Below are positions 34,302-49,451 of a DNA stretch of 64,000 nucleotides, in pieces. The stretch's first letter is position 1. Each line of letters opens with the position of its first letter. A program made the position numbers and the translations under genes. The DNA comes from Oncomelania hupensis (Eukaryota > Mollusca > Gastropoda > Littorinimorpha > Pomatiopsidae), in the NCBI GenBank assembly GCA_036898135.1, contig CM072515.1, positions 48,749,534 to 48,813,533 of the forward strand, written 5' to 3'. The notes beneath the pieces were generated by a model that was given only the letters and a program-made list of their open reading frames with translations, did no database searches and was not told the origin of the DNA.

Positions 34302-34538
34302 CATAATTACTTTTTCATGCATGAATGCAGAATGTTCTTATTCTCATGTTGAAAATTTTTATTTAACTCATTTATAAACTTAGTGTGGCATATTTCTGTT
34401 TCAGGTGCAGTTATGACAGAGCTTGCCGATCGTCTGTTAAGTGCAAACCTCACAAGCTTTGTTCCTAAGCACAGCAATGGACTGCAGAATGAATTCAGAT
34501 GTTTTGCAAATTATGAAACTCTCACCCTGAAAGACTGA
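30722..34538 (+). CDS. EEF1AKMT1: eEF1A lysine methyltransferase 1 (N6AMT2 family)
   Basis: Four exons: 30722-30871, 32777-32859, 33615-33892 and 34405-34538, with phase-compatible GT-AG junctions. They give 214 aa, the usual family length. Exon 1 is an acidic N-terminus (MSESEDD...). Exon 2 starts [11 protein letters not shown], a conserved family block. Exon 3 holds the SAM-binding region ([11 protein letters not shown]) and the [10 protein letters not shown] motif that gives the N6-MTase-like fold its active site. Exon 4 ends NYETLTLKD before TGA; an AATAAA is at 34653-34658. Family knowledge: the enzyme methylates an N-terminal lysine of translation elongation factor eEF1A. The upstream TATATAA near 30687 could be a core promoter, though an acceptor-like TTTCAG at 30663-30668 leaves room for a 5' UTR exon. 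The third exon's 3' splice site is duplicated at 33417-33547. Confidence 0.95.
30900..31120 (+). repeat. Dispersed repeat copy in EEF1AKMT1 intron 1
   Basis: Similar to 1321-1690 at both ends ('ATATAGCACTTTTCCAGCTC' start, later 'GGTTCTTTAAAGTC'). Confidence 0.55.
31270..31505 (+). mobile_element. SINE-like repeat with (ATT)n tail
   Basis: A segment of about 140 bp ('GAGTGATGAATGTGTGTTTG' ... 'GGAATAAGGCGCGAATAGC') followed by an (ATT)n tail at 31414-31505. A reverse copy lies at 36745-36895, where the tail is TAATAATAA. The tail polarity suggests a retroposon 3' end. Confidence 0.6.
31955..32520 (+). repeat. Two-copy tandem module with (GT)n, TGACGTCA and telomere-like repeats
   Basis: The module order is (GT)n, CGTTAT(C/T)TG, a TGACGTCA palindrome (32056-32063 and 32314-32321, 258 bp apart), TCCGTTAGGGTTA with TTAGGG-like units, then GTTTCA..AAAG..AT and (GT)n again. 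The longest telomere-like run is 32373-32405. It lies in intron 1 of EEF1AKMT1. Confidence 0.8.
32638..32704. repeat. (ATT)n microsatellite
   Basis: About 22 perfect units, 70 bp upstream of exon 2 of EEF1AKMT1. Confidence 0.95.
33417..33679 (+). repeat. 131-bp tandem duplication over a 3' splice site
   Basis: The two copies (33417-33547 and 33548-33678) look identical by eye. Each contains the polypyrimidine/AG acceptor and the first 65 bp of EEF1AKMT1 exon 3. The proximal acceptor at 33613-33614 gives the conserved protein; the distal acceptor at 33482-33483 would read into a stop after '[13 protein letters not shown]'. Confidence 0.95.
34212..34295. repeat. (GA)n microsatellite
   Basis: A run of about 80 bp in intron 3 of EEF1AKMT1. 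Confidence 0.95.
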
Positions 34539-34784
34539 AACCTTTTGATGGTGGTGTACATGAAATGGTGTATAAAAGGTCGGTTGAGATAGCAGTTGAT
34601 TTAGAAAAATGAAAGCAGCACCTCGTGCTCGTTTAATCTGTTTTGAAATTGAAATAAAGAGAATAACAAGAAACTAAGATCGTCAGTAGTTGTTTTTTGT
34701 ATTTCCAAATATTTATTCCAGGTAATATCAAAACAATTTTTTTTGAAATAGTAAGGAATTAGAATGAGCCAAATGTTGGTCCAT

Positions 34785-35430
34785 TGAATGGTATATCTCA
34801 AAAACCACTGAAAGGATTTTGACCAAACTTCATAGGAACATTACCTAGATTAGTGGCTAACCTCCCTTGTCATCATATTTGCTCAAAGGCAAAGCAAAGC
34901 CACTGGAGACACTTTGTTGCTGAGCACAATTTGCTCTATTTTTCAAAAACCACCTGATTTCATTTTCTTGATTTTCAATATACAGATGCTTCAGCTCAAT
35001 GCCAATCATTCAGTGGCAGTCCAGTAGTCAGTCTGTCACTCCAAATTTCACCTTTCTGTTCCAAACACATTTTGTCACCTTATTTGAAGAATGGCTGAAC
35101 CAATTTTTATTATGTTAACTACGCAGTCTATATGTTGATCATTTGTGTCATTGACATTTGACAAAGGTCACTGAAGTCAATAATATTATAGAAACATGTT
35201 GAGCTTTCCTCAAAATTGGCTGAGCGGGTTCGTTTCATGCTTTCATTTTGTTTCCTTAGAATAAAGCCAAGTCACAACATTGCCAAGAAAATTAACACTT
35301 TTGAAACTGGCTGATTTTCAGCAATGTATGTGATCGTCTGGAAATACATTTCAGTGGCTTGCCATCTTGTTGTTTTTCTTGTTTTGATAAATACAGAATA
35401 ACTGTCACCTCTCAAATTGACACACTAATA
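34785..35430 (+). repeat. Dispersed non-coding repeat downstream of EEF1AKMT1
   Basis: It contains the 'AAACCACTGAAAGGATTTTG' block that is present in reverse at 2345-2490, and further copies of 'GGCTGA(A/G)C..' motifs. It looks like an old, widespread repeat; no coding capacity. Confidence 0.5.
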
Positions 35431-35449
35431 AAAAAATTACATGTCATTA

Positions 35450-36622
35450 CAGTAAAACCTCCGTTTTGAGACCCTCTCTTAAACGATTTCCTCCAACATA
35501 CGACCGGAAAAAAATTCACCGATGCTTTGTACTATATAAACGACCTCTCTTAAACGACTACCTCTAAAACGCGACTTGCGACCTTCAAATAATTAAATTT
35601 TACGACCTAGCATCTGAAAAATTCAGATTCCAAAGCAATAGTATATTTGTGCGCTTGAAGAAAACGGTTTCGTTTACAACTTTTAACAGTAGTCGATGCA
35701 TTAAAACAGCTTGAAATACTCTAAGGAGCTGACTAGGTTTGTCCTGAGCAGGGGCCTGTCAGATCTTGCCGACACCATGTCTGGGTGTTCAAAGTGACAT
35801 AAGCTTACTAAGAGAACATGCACGGGTGGGAGGATCATGCAAACAAGCAGAAATAACCGCGTTCTTTAAAAAAAAAAAAAAAAAAATAATAATAACAATT
35901 CAATGATTGAATAAAAATAATTACAACAATATTAATGGGGTTATCTTATAACTAGTTATAATTCCAAACATGCGCTCAGCACTTACATACACTTTTAAAC
36001 AACTATCATACCAACATTGATTTTTTATTTTGTAAATAATGAGGAAAGTAAGACTGCTGCGCTCCCTTGTCATCTCCATCTTCCTATATGCTTGCGAAGC
36101 ATGGACCCTCACAGCAGATCTACAACGAAGAATACAAAGCATGGAGATGAGGTGCTACAGAAGACTTCTGGGCATTTCCTATACCCAACACATCACCAAC
36201 GACGAAGAAGAGGGAGACCGAAAAAGAGGTGGGAGGACAACATTCGAGAATGGACTGGTTTAACACTGAGCAAAGCCATCAGGGTTGCTGAGGACAGAGA
36301 AAGATGGAGTATGCTGGTTAAACGATCATCTGTGGTGCCCCTACGACCTCCGAGTTACGGGATAGGATAGGATAAGAAATAATGAGGAACAGGAATATAT
36401 TGACTGTATTGGTTGTGAGACAGAATTTAATCTATATTTCTGAAAGATGGTAGATGTTCCCTATACTTAATGGTATGTGTACTTTTTGTACATGTATTTA
36501 TTTTACTTAATTAATTTTCTAAATGTCTTTTTAAAAAATGTCCTACCTCCTTTTTTAGACCCCTCCAATTTAAGACCTCGTTTTAATGGCAATTTAAAGG
36601 TCGTAAAACGGAGGTTTTACTG
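35450..36622. mobile_element. TIR element copy 2, carrying a nested LINE insertion
   Basis: Same family as 16234-17073: CAGTAAAACCTCCGTTTT termini in inverted orientation, with TA on the outer side of each end. It is 1173 bp because a 331-bp LINE 3' end (36046-36376) is inserted. Outside the insertion, the copies align along their whole length, with scattered substitutions and a short G-run/poly(A) difference near 35870. Confidence 0.9.
36046..36376 (+). mobile_element. RTE-like LINE 3' end, copy 2 (nested)
   Basis: It is flanked by AAATAATGAGGA at 36034-36045 and 36377-36388, a perfect 12-bp target-site duplication; the uninserted relative near 16838 has the site once. It encodes 'SLVISIFLYACEAWTLTADL' and, in another frame, 'KRWEDNIREWTGLTL', ending in TAGGATAGGATAAG. 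Relative to the copy at 49452 it lacks about 150 bp after ACGACGAAG, between short GAAG repeats, which causes the change of frame. Confidence 0.88.
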
Positions 36623-36744
36623 TATTAGTTTTTGACTGGGATGCATAGCAATGTCAGTATACATACTCAACCCCCCCCCCTACATCCGCCCTACCCCCAC
36701 ACCAAAAATAATTCCAGATTTTTTAATAATAATAGTAAGAAGAA

Positions 36745-36895
36745 GAAGAATATCAATATTGGATGCTACTAGCGCCTTTATTCCTAAAAAGCGCTGCGAT
36801 CTGTAACCAAGATACATGCTCACATGTTATAGACACTCCACACAGCAAACACTTGTTCATCACTCAAAAGGTGGTGTAAAATGTAAATTGCTATT
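36745..36895 (-). mobile_element. SINE-like repeat, reverse copy
   Basis: Reverse-orientation relative of 31270-31505, with 'GCGCCTTTATTCCTAAAAAG' and 'TTCATCACTCAAA' in matching order. Confidence 0.55.
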
Positions 36896-38963
36896 AGAAG
36901 ACAAATTGAAATCAATTTTTTTTTTGGGATATGTTCGATAGAAATTTGCAGCCATTACCATTATTGAATAATCATAGTTTTATTGACAGTTATTACTTGT
37001 TTGTTCTTTCTTTTCCACGTTTGATGAAAAAGATAGTGAAGCTGCCAGCCACCCATCAAAACGCAAGCATGCACACATTATTATTATGCACTCAAACATA
37101 GTTTGAATGTTTAGGTTTATTTAAATTGTAGGTATTCAGTAATTAGTGGAGGCCCTGACACACATTTTACAGAAGACTTCACATATTGTGTGTTTCTTGC
37201 AGGTTGTGCAAATTAATTTGTATATTTGTGTGAGTGGGTGACTGCATGTATGCAATTGCATGCATGTGAAAAATCCTAAAGTAGATATTTTGATGATACA
37301 GCACACCATCAATGAAATTAATTTGAGCGAAATTCAGTGCTTGTTTGTAACGGCGGTGGAGTGACCATGGGGTTTTGCTTGCTGAGGCATGTATATGCTT
37401 GCTCATTTGTGGATCCATATAAAATCTCAAACAACAACTTCTACGTCATCGTAGACACCCCACTGATATTAAACTTTGTTTCGCTCATACAACGCCGGCA
37501 GTGATGTTATTGCCTCCCTTTATCTAGGAACATTGCACAGTAGGCAATCATCAACTGTCATGGCCTATAGTTTATGACATTTCAACCGTCCATTACCCTT
37601 TTTTGACGCATCCTAGCGCTTTATAAATCATCATTTCCATGTATTATTTATTTGATCACCAAGCAGCTCCTGTTTCGTTCATTAAATGCTGGTAGTGACG
37701 TATTTGTCTCCCTTTATCTAAGAACACTAGAAAGCCAGCAACTGTGTCATGACATTTCATCCTTCCATTATTACCCTTTTTTGACGCATTTTAGTAATTA
37801 AAAAAATTTTATTTTTAAATCCCCGATCATCTCCTTCATCACGAAGTGGCCGGGAGGGCAGTTCACTTCGTATGAGTGATGGTTTCCAATAGGTACTAAC
37901 GATTGTGTTAGATCCTCACTGGAGATCGACGATCCTATGAAACTTTCCAAGGTTACCCAGGATTATTTTTACTCCCCGGGTACTCCAGTTTCTCCCTTCC
38001 ATAAAAATTGTTCGGTCATTCTATAATTTCACAAATAAAAAATGGTTTCCTTTCAATCCTCTGCAAAAGCAATCTGTTTCGATCGTTGCCCTTTGAGCTT
38101 GATCATCCGGTGTTATTAAAATTGCTATTAATTACAAACACGTATTATAGTTCTGAGATTTCAACCTTTCAGTGGCGTTTTGTAACACATCTATGTACGA
38201 TGTATTGTTTTACGATATTCCTATACTTGCCTCGCTTGGTCTGAAGCTGAATGATGTCCTGCCGTTCTGTTCTGTTATAAATAGCAGTGATTAAAACGTT
38301 CCATCAGCGTAATAAGATTTGCAACGGTCTGGAACTTCTGGGTGTGAAAATTGCCCTGCGTTGCGTGGTTGTCAGTGCTCGATCGTTGTTGTCTAGCATA
38401 ATTCAATCATCTGGCATCTGCAGTGTAACTTTTCAGACGCTGCGAGGTTCAGGCAGGCCTCTCTGTCTCTGTGTGTTGGGCCTGCTGAAAAGATGTTTGT
38501 AGTGTTACACTTTTTCAGACCTTTTTGGTTACTGTCTGTATGTGTTTCAGTGTTAGCATCATTTACCAGCGGGTGCTTATTACAGGTCTGTTTTACCACT
38601 CCTGCTACGCTCCTCTATAACACCCGTCCCCACCTCTAGTGTTGTAGTAAACCTAAAAGATAAATGTTTTCTCTCCTCCTAAACCTTTCGGTAATATGAA
38701 AGGAAGAAAGCTAGGGACAATGGGAATCTCTTTTGTCAAGACCAGCTTTGTTAAGGCAGTGCGCATCTCCTTTTCGTCGCTGCTTAGAAGAGGGATTGGG
38801 GGGTGGGAGTGTGGTGAGGGTGGGGTGGGGTTGAGGAACGAGCTAGAGACAGGGAGTGGATACGATACGGAAACAAGTTTATTTTGCAAGATTAATCTTT
38901 TTGTGTGCTTTACAAGTGTATCGCATTGACTGAATCAACCCTTGATACAAAATTAACGAGAGA

Positions 38964-38997
<34 letters not shown>

Positions 38998-39505
38998 CAG
39001 AGAGAGAGAGAGACAGAGAGAGACAGAGAGAGACAGAGAAAGAAATAGAGGTGAGTGATGGGAGATACACCAACACCAATATGGCAAAAATTGGTTGTGT
39101 TGATGGATGGAGAAACAGACGAAGTGTTAGGCAACGTCTGGCAATGTAGGCAGTGCCATGAAGGTCATACAGAGTAGCTAGGCCTGCCCAGTACAACTTA
39201 TGTTAATCTGATGAATAAAAATTAATACAACAACAACTGCCCAGACTATGGCGCATGCCTCATTAGGCTCGGACACTCTGCATGGTTACAGGTAACAACG
39301 AAACCCAGAGTTGTTTTTTTTCAGTCAAGGTAGAAAAAACAGTTGCGTTTTTGTAACATTAGCATACTTGTCGCCACATTAGAAGGAACTGGTAGATCAC
39401 GTTTACTGGAACAATACATCAAGTTGTTGCAGACTTGCCGATTTCATTGCTTCTAAAGATGTAGCTTAGTCTTCCGCCACATTAGTCCGAGCAGGTAATA
39501 TCATC
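36896..39505. other. Intergenic stretch, no gene seen
   Basis: Contains the direct duplication at 37487-37800, a (GA)n tract with GACAGA interruptions at 38959-39040, and two similar 'CCACATTAG' segments near 39375 and 39478. No exon was recognised. Confidence 0.5.
37487..37800 (+). repeat. Two-copy direct repeat, about 198-bp period
   Basis: Copy 1 (37487-37620) and copy 2 (37685-37800) share 'CTCCCTTTATCTAGGAACA', 'ATGACATTTCA.CC.TCCATTA' and 'CCCTTTTTTGACGCAT', with several substitutions. The duplication is old and non-coding. Confidence 0.75.
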
Positions 39506-40040
39506 AGTGGCGTAGCTAGGGGAGGCGGATGGGGAGTCCAAATTCGAAAGTCCCCCCAGCCCCCCCCCCCCCCCCCCCCGGACCCTCCGGGCCACCCCGG
39601 GCCCCCAAAGAAGTGTCCGATTTTTTTTAACATTAAATATTAAATATTACGCCACCACCATGTAATCTTGCTATTCACGTTGTTATATAAGTTATTGACA
39701 CTGTTGCATGTATTCCACACAGATTAGGGATTTCAAAATTACGTATATCAACAAGCGTGTAAAAACGGGTAAAAAGTTTACTAAAAACTGTCAATACCTA
39801 ACTCCGGTTTTTGTAAAACACGTTATCTTGACGGCATTTAATCGGTATGTTCTATTTTATGTCCATGCTATGTAATCCATATGTCCATAGACATAAATAG
39901 AAAGGTAATAGTTCGTATATTGAATTTAGACTTATATATTTAATAAGTACATTATCTCATGTCATGATGTCGAATGTCAAAATGCAGGGGTCCCCAAAGA
40001 GGCCAAACCCCCGGGCCCCCAAATCCCTCGCTACGCCACT
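39506..40040. mobile_element. TIR element (hAT-like MITE)
   Basis: It begins AGTGGCGTAGC and ends GCTACGCCACT (perfect 11-bp inverted repeats). Inside each end is a C-rich block (39550-39580; 40000-40020), like the hAT at 26688. ATATCAT before and ATAGATCAT after suggest a diverged target duplication. It has no transposase frame. Confidence 0.7.
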
Positions 40041-41703
40041 ATAGATCATGCTTACTTGTAAAAAGACACCAAGCTACAACAGATTCGCTGATTTTGTCGT
40101 TTCTAGAGAAATACAACTGACCTGTTGTGTTTGTTGTTGTTGTTGTATTTACATAGGCAGACATTCCTCACACAGGCGCAAGGCGGTCCAATATATTTAA
40201 ATTATAGGCTACACCAGTCTACAGATTTTCCGATTTTGTTTTAGTGCATTAGAATTTACACCTGTGAAAGTTGATGGTAGTGGTGGTGGTGTTATTGCCT
40301 CCCCGTCTTCTTATTTTTATAATCCTACTTCATTGTTGTTGATGTTGTCGTCGTAATCTTCTGTAGTATCTTCTTTTTCGCTTTCTCTATCGCCTCATTC
40401 TGCAATCTTCTTCCCTATTTAAAAAAAAGAAGGTTTTCTTCAACTAATCTTTTTTAAAAAAAATTATTTTATTTGATAAAATCAAAAACACGAAAAGTCG
40501 TGGCTCATAGATCATGAGAAATAAACCCATGTCGGCAGAAAAATTAGAACACATGCAGGCAAACTCAGGAACACACACGTAATACAACATGCTTTGACAG
40601 CTGAGGAAAACCAAAATAAAATTAAAAACACCACGCACATAAGATTCAGGTTTTCATTCAGCAAATCTATTGACTAGTCATTTGAAAAAGCGAAGCAAAA
40701 AGGGAGGTAATATGGAGACAAAGGGTTCGTGGAAAAACACTGGTTATTGACTCGCCTTATTACAAACTTCCCAGAAACTAAAATAAAATAAAAATAATAA
40801 AAAATACAATGAAAACATTGTGACATTGTATCACTTCCCAAAATATCCATACTCATAATGAAAATGGTGCCATCGAAGAAAAGAAAATATTATGTTTTAA
40901 AATATCCTCCAAGAAACATTGACATAAAAATGAAAAGCTTACAGAAAAGATCAAAAGAAAGAAAACACATTCCCAAGACGTGACGTCAGAAACTGTTATT
41001 TAATTTTGGAATTCATGTAAAGCACCTTTGCAAATTCCAAGAAAATATGAATATCCGGAATTCCAAGAAAAATTAGAACGAAGAGCCGAACAATCACTAA
41101 ATGCAATAAAATGTACAGTTTTGTCTTATCGCATTAATACAACACGGATTTTATGTGGTATTGGAAGAAAAAAAAAGTATGTTAATAAAAATCGGCACGG
41201 TAAAGTAAATATTTGCGCAATAAAAGCTAATAATCAATCAGTTTCATCCATTCATATAGGCCTACACACACGCAAACAAAGCAAACCAATAACAATGAAA
41301 TATTCGTTTAAAAAAACAAACAAACATGAAACAAACAAACAAAACCTTAAAATTCCTTAAAATATCATAAATTTTGTTGTTAATGTCATCCTTTACTAGT
41401 ATGGAAGGAAAGAATCTGCACAATATGCGTTCTCATTGATAATCAATCATCGCCATCGTGAAAGACAATTTGCACTAAACAGCCTTTCACCAGATTGATA
41501 AACAGTACTATACAAGGCCTTCTCACTCTCTCAAGTCTCAGTGGACGTTTGATTGTAGATTGCAGGGTTGCTTGAAGTATTACGTAATCCCATCGACATC
41601 GCATTTCCTTCCCCGCTAAGCTGCCGCATCTCGTTTGTTCGTTTAATAAAGTAAAGTCCCCAGACACCTGAGCGTATAGGGGACTTCTTCCTCATCTCGT
41701 TAT
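40041..41703. other. Non-coding AT-rich stretch
   Basis: No gene was recognised. The frame at 41028-41360 has only a Lys/Asn-rich, AT-driven composition. Confidence 0.5.
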
Positions 41704-41886
41704 ACAACACCCGGCTTAAAGGGAAGGCCTCCTCAACGTCGCTGACACAACACCCGGCTTAAAGGGAAGGCCTCCTCAACGTCCGCTGTGTCAGCGGACG
41801 TTGAGGAGGACACAGCGGACGTTGAGGAGGCCTTCCCTCGACACAGCGGACGTTGAGGAGACCTTCCCTTTAAGCCGGGTGTTGAG
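41704..41886. repeat. Tandem-and-inverted palindrome
   Basis: The left arm has two 43-bp direct repeats (starting 41704 and 41747) of ACACCCGGCTTAAAGGGAAGG plus CCTCCTCAACG. The centre is an 18-bp perfect hairpin (41771-41788 with 41792-41809, loop TGT). The right arm has three partial inverted units (41792, 41811 and 41841), the last ending TTTAAGCCGGGTGTTG. GC-rich in an AT-rich setting. Confidence 0.92.
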
Positions 41887-41931
41887 AGGGTGAAAAGGAT
41901 AAACTAGTCTCAGCCAAGCTCTATGGCTTTT

Positions 41932-41998
41932 ACCATCATCATAATCATTATCATCATCATTATTATCATCATCACCACTATTATTGCCGCTATCATCG

Positions 41999-42067
<69 letters not shown>
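41932..42067. repeat. (ATC)n microsatellite
   Basis: A long ATC/GAT array next to the palindrome; it explains the poly-Ile and poly-Asp frames. Confidence 0.95.
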
Positions 42068-42324
42068 ACGACGTCGTTTGTCGTCAAGTGAAAGCTGAAA
42101 GGAAGGAATCGTGACTAATTGTTACAGCAACACTTATTTTACTTCATGTAAATACACTTCTGGCAGTTGCTTAGCGCAAGCACAGCAGACATAGGCTATG
42201 TAATGTTCATACCTTCATCTACATGAAGGAATCGGCGAGCAGAGACAACGCAAGGCTGATGCTTTCATTTAATTACTAGCACTAACAAATTAGACGTCTT
42301 AAGTTTAACTGCAAATGTAGAATC

Positions 42325-42330
42325 TCTCTC

Positions 42331-42402
<72 letters not shown>
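42325..42402. repeat. (CT)n microsatellite
   Basis: A run of about 78 bp with one CTAT interruption. Confidence 0.95.
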
Positions 42403-42404
<2 letters not shown>

Positions 42405-44001
42405 ATAGGCATACACAACCACAACCCACGAACTCCAACAACACACACACACAAAAAAAGGTCAAATACACAATGGACAAACACACGGTCATAATTTGTA
42501 CAACACTAACATTGCACTTACCTCAACAACATTAACATCAGATCTAAAACTAGTAAAAGCAATTTATTGTTTTTAAAAGGCCAACCAACAAGCTAAACAA
42601 TAAAAGGCATTTGGATAGAGAATGAAAGATCTTAGGATAAAAACAGCACATTCAGCTTATAAATGCTAGTGGCAACGCAAATTCAAAATGCTGTACAATT
42701 CCGAATTGTTATTAAATTAATTGCGAATTTCTTTCCAATTAAAGCAGCCAAATGAAAGCGTCCTGTCGTATCGGTTCACACATGTATAAATCCAAACTCA
42801 CGCCAAACGCTTGCATGCACCCACAAGCACACATCGTGGCACATTTCCACATTCATCTAGCTCCCCCCCTCTCTCCCCATCCCTCTCTTTCTCTCGCACA
42901 CACCCAAACACACCCACGCATACACACACACACTCACATCAAGAATGCACATTTTATGTTCCCTTCGACTCTGTTCAACATGATATAATTATAGCCATTC
43001 TTGTGCTTTGTCTTCTTCTTCTGGTGTTTGTACTTGTAGAGCAAAACAACACAATCAAAATATTTCAAATTAAAGTGGCACAAAGTCACAAACGCTTCTA
43101 TAAAACGTTTGTTAGTGACAGGAAGTTACTTCACCATCATCGGAAGTGTGTGACGCAGACGAGAAGAGATAGCTCTCGTGATTGTTTACGTTTGGTTGCA
43201 TTGTCTCGGTTTCACAAACACAATGATTTTGAAAAGATCTTAATCGGCGAGTAAGCCTAAATCTCCTTGAAATCCACTTTTCGTAGAGGTTTATAGGCAA
43301 TAATTATTGTTAACACCATGTTTCTCACAAACCACTTTCTATTTCTGATCAAGTAATTTGTATCATTCTCTTTAGTAGAGAGTAGCTGAATCTAACAACT
43401 AGAGGTATTTCCAGATAAAGATATTTGTAGCAGTGTGTGTAATAGGAACGAGAACTTGTTGAATGCCCACAGAATTGTGTCACATCACTGTAGTCTCTTA
43501 TTAATTATGCCGAAAACACATACGTATGCATTTCTGTGCCCAATGAAGATCCTAGGGACAGTTTCATTTTGGGGACGGTAGGTACGTACTCCTTCACGTT
43601 GGCGCAGCACCGCGGCTGTCGTTTTTTCACATGGAAAGCTACCCATGAGTCACGAATCGATTAACTCACTTAGAGTTTTCTTCAGTCACCAATCAGAGAG
43701 TGTAGGAAAACAGCAAACAATCTGACATCGCGCGTTTACGCCCTGTTATAATAGAAATTATTACATTCGGAATATGGATTGCTTACAATGTGGAATCCTT
43801 TTTTTTTGGTGTCTCACAAACAATACCAACGGTTTAGCTTTATAAGTTTAAATCCCGACAGTGGGGAAACTTCGGACGTACATCTAATAATTAATACAGC
43901 TCCACAAGTTTCAATGTATTAAAAGACAGTATATAAGATCTCCGATATCATCAACGGCAACTTTGTAGCCAGTTCTCTTTGAGACAGAAAGCCAATGAGT
44001 G
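42403..44001. other. Intergenic stretch 3' of the WH1-like gene
   Basis: CA-rich tracts near 42890-42940. No exon or RNA gene was recognised. The 3' UTR of the minus-strand gene should start at 44001. Confidence 0.45.
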
Positions 44002-47928
<3,927 letters not shown>

Positions 47929-48959
47929 GCGAAACGTAGGCTGTAGGCGCGCTGGCTGCGTCTGGTTGTACGATGTTTTTGGCACCTCTTTCACTCTCAC
48001 TCGTATACAAGATTTACTCACACCCCTATTACTATTCTCAAAGGTGCTCCGTCATTTTCAAGCGAGGTGCGCTTCATTCAGTGTTCTTTGCCCTGTTCCA
48101 CTCTCACTTACCTCTCTTATTATCACTTAAACATCTCTTAGTATATTTTTAAAATCACAAACCCTACACTTTTTATTTCTCAGCGCCTCTCCACGCCAGA
48201 ATGATAAGCTTGGCGCAATTGTCTATTTTTATCCTACTCTCATCATCTTTGTTTCATGCTACTTTGCTTTTATCGGGTATGTATCGCACACAGTATCGAG
48301 GTTTCACTACTCCCCTATGGCACCATTTATTTTTACGTCTAGCAGTCTATCTGCGGTTTTATTTTTCGCAGCATATCCCTATTGTACACCAGGTAAACCA
48401 TATTTGTTTTTCTTGTAGTCGGGTACGTAGGTTCTTGTATGCAATGTTCTATCTCGTATACTCAAACTTCACACCCGGCAAAGCATCAACGTTTCTCTGA
48501 TAGTCGGGTATGTAGGATATTCTCATAAAGTAGGGTATGTTGTATGTGGGTTTCTCACAACGCAGCAGTTTTTACGATTACAGCACCCGTTTACTTCTTC
48601 TTCTAGTTCAGTTTCTGATACATGTAGACCATCTCATTGTGGCAGACTATATCATTGTGGTTTTTACATTAATTCAAACATTTTCTTGTTGCTGGGTAGG
48701 TGAAGTTGTTTTTTTTAACACAAAAATAAAAAAATATTTCGATGATACAGCACAAATCCTTCGACTGGTTTGGCTCAGCGCTGGAAACTAGAAGATGAGG
48801 TCTTGTCTTGTTCAGTCTTGTGTTGTCTTGTCTGAAACAAACAAAACGAAAATGGAGCACTTAAGTCACAGCTTTCTCGGGTTTAATCATTAGGAACAGG
48901 TTGCTAGTTATGTGCAGTAGTACAGTCATTATATTTACAACCACAGTTTTAACAAACAA
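47929..48959. other. Upstream region of the WH1-like gene
   Basis: It may hold the promoter and 5' exon of the minus-strand gene. The word GGGTA(T/C)GTAGG and close variants recur near 48280, 48420, 48504, 48531 and 48695 (a spaced motif with no clear period). No exon was assigned. Confidence 0.4.
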
Positions 48960-49136
48960 ACAAACAAACAAAATTTACTACACGAAGAAGAAAAAAAAAG
49001 ACTAACAACAACAACTACTACTACTACTGCTACAACTACCTACAAGATAATAATGCTGCTGTTGCTGCTGCTGACGATGATAATGATAAGAAGGAGGAGG
49101 AGGAGGAAGAAGAAGAAGAAGAAGAAGAAGAAGAAG

Positions 49137-49186
<50 letters not shown>

Positions 49187-49232
49187 CTATTACTACTACT
49201 ACTACTACGACTAAAAGATATTAATGATGCTG

Positions 49233-49266
<34 letters not shown>

Positions 49267-49320
49267 AGCTGATGATGATGATGATGATGATAAGGAAGAA
49301 GAAGAAAAAGAAGAAGAGGT
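48960..49320. repeat. Compound trinucleotide array region
   Basis: Successive CAAA, ACT, GCT, GAT, AAG, ACA, ACT, GCT, GAT and AAG arrays within about 360 bp. The GCT-GAT-AAG order occurs twice (about 49050-49140 and 49235-49315), which suggests duplication of a compound block. Confidence 0.85.
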
Positions 49321-49451
49321 GAAAATAAATAATATACAGACATTTCCAAACTAAGAACTGTGCTTACAGGTGTAGAACATTCTAATGACCCATCAGTCGT
49401 GCTAAATTCTAAAATCAGGCAACTTTTAATTAATCTTTCATAGCTAAGCTA

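Noticed and set aside
41791..42114. Poly-Asp and poly-Ile open frames
   Set aside because: They are translations of an (ATC/GAT)n microsatellite; no flanking protein features.
48201..48500. 99-codon frame with hydrophobic segments
   Set aside because: No supporting homology or splice signals; it lies in the upstream region of the WH1-like gene and overlaps a recurring GGGTATGTAGG word.
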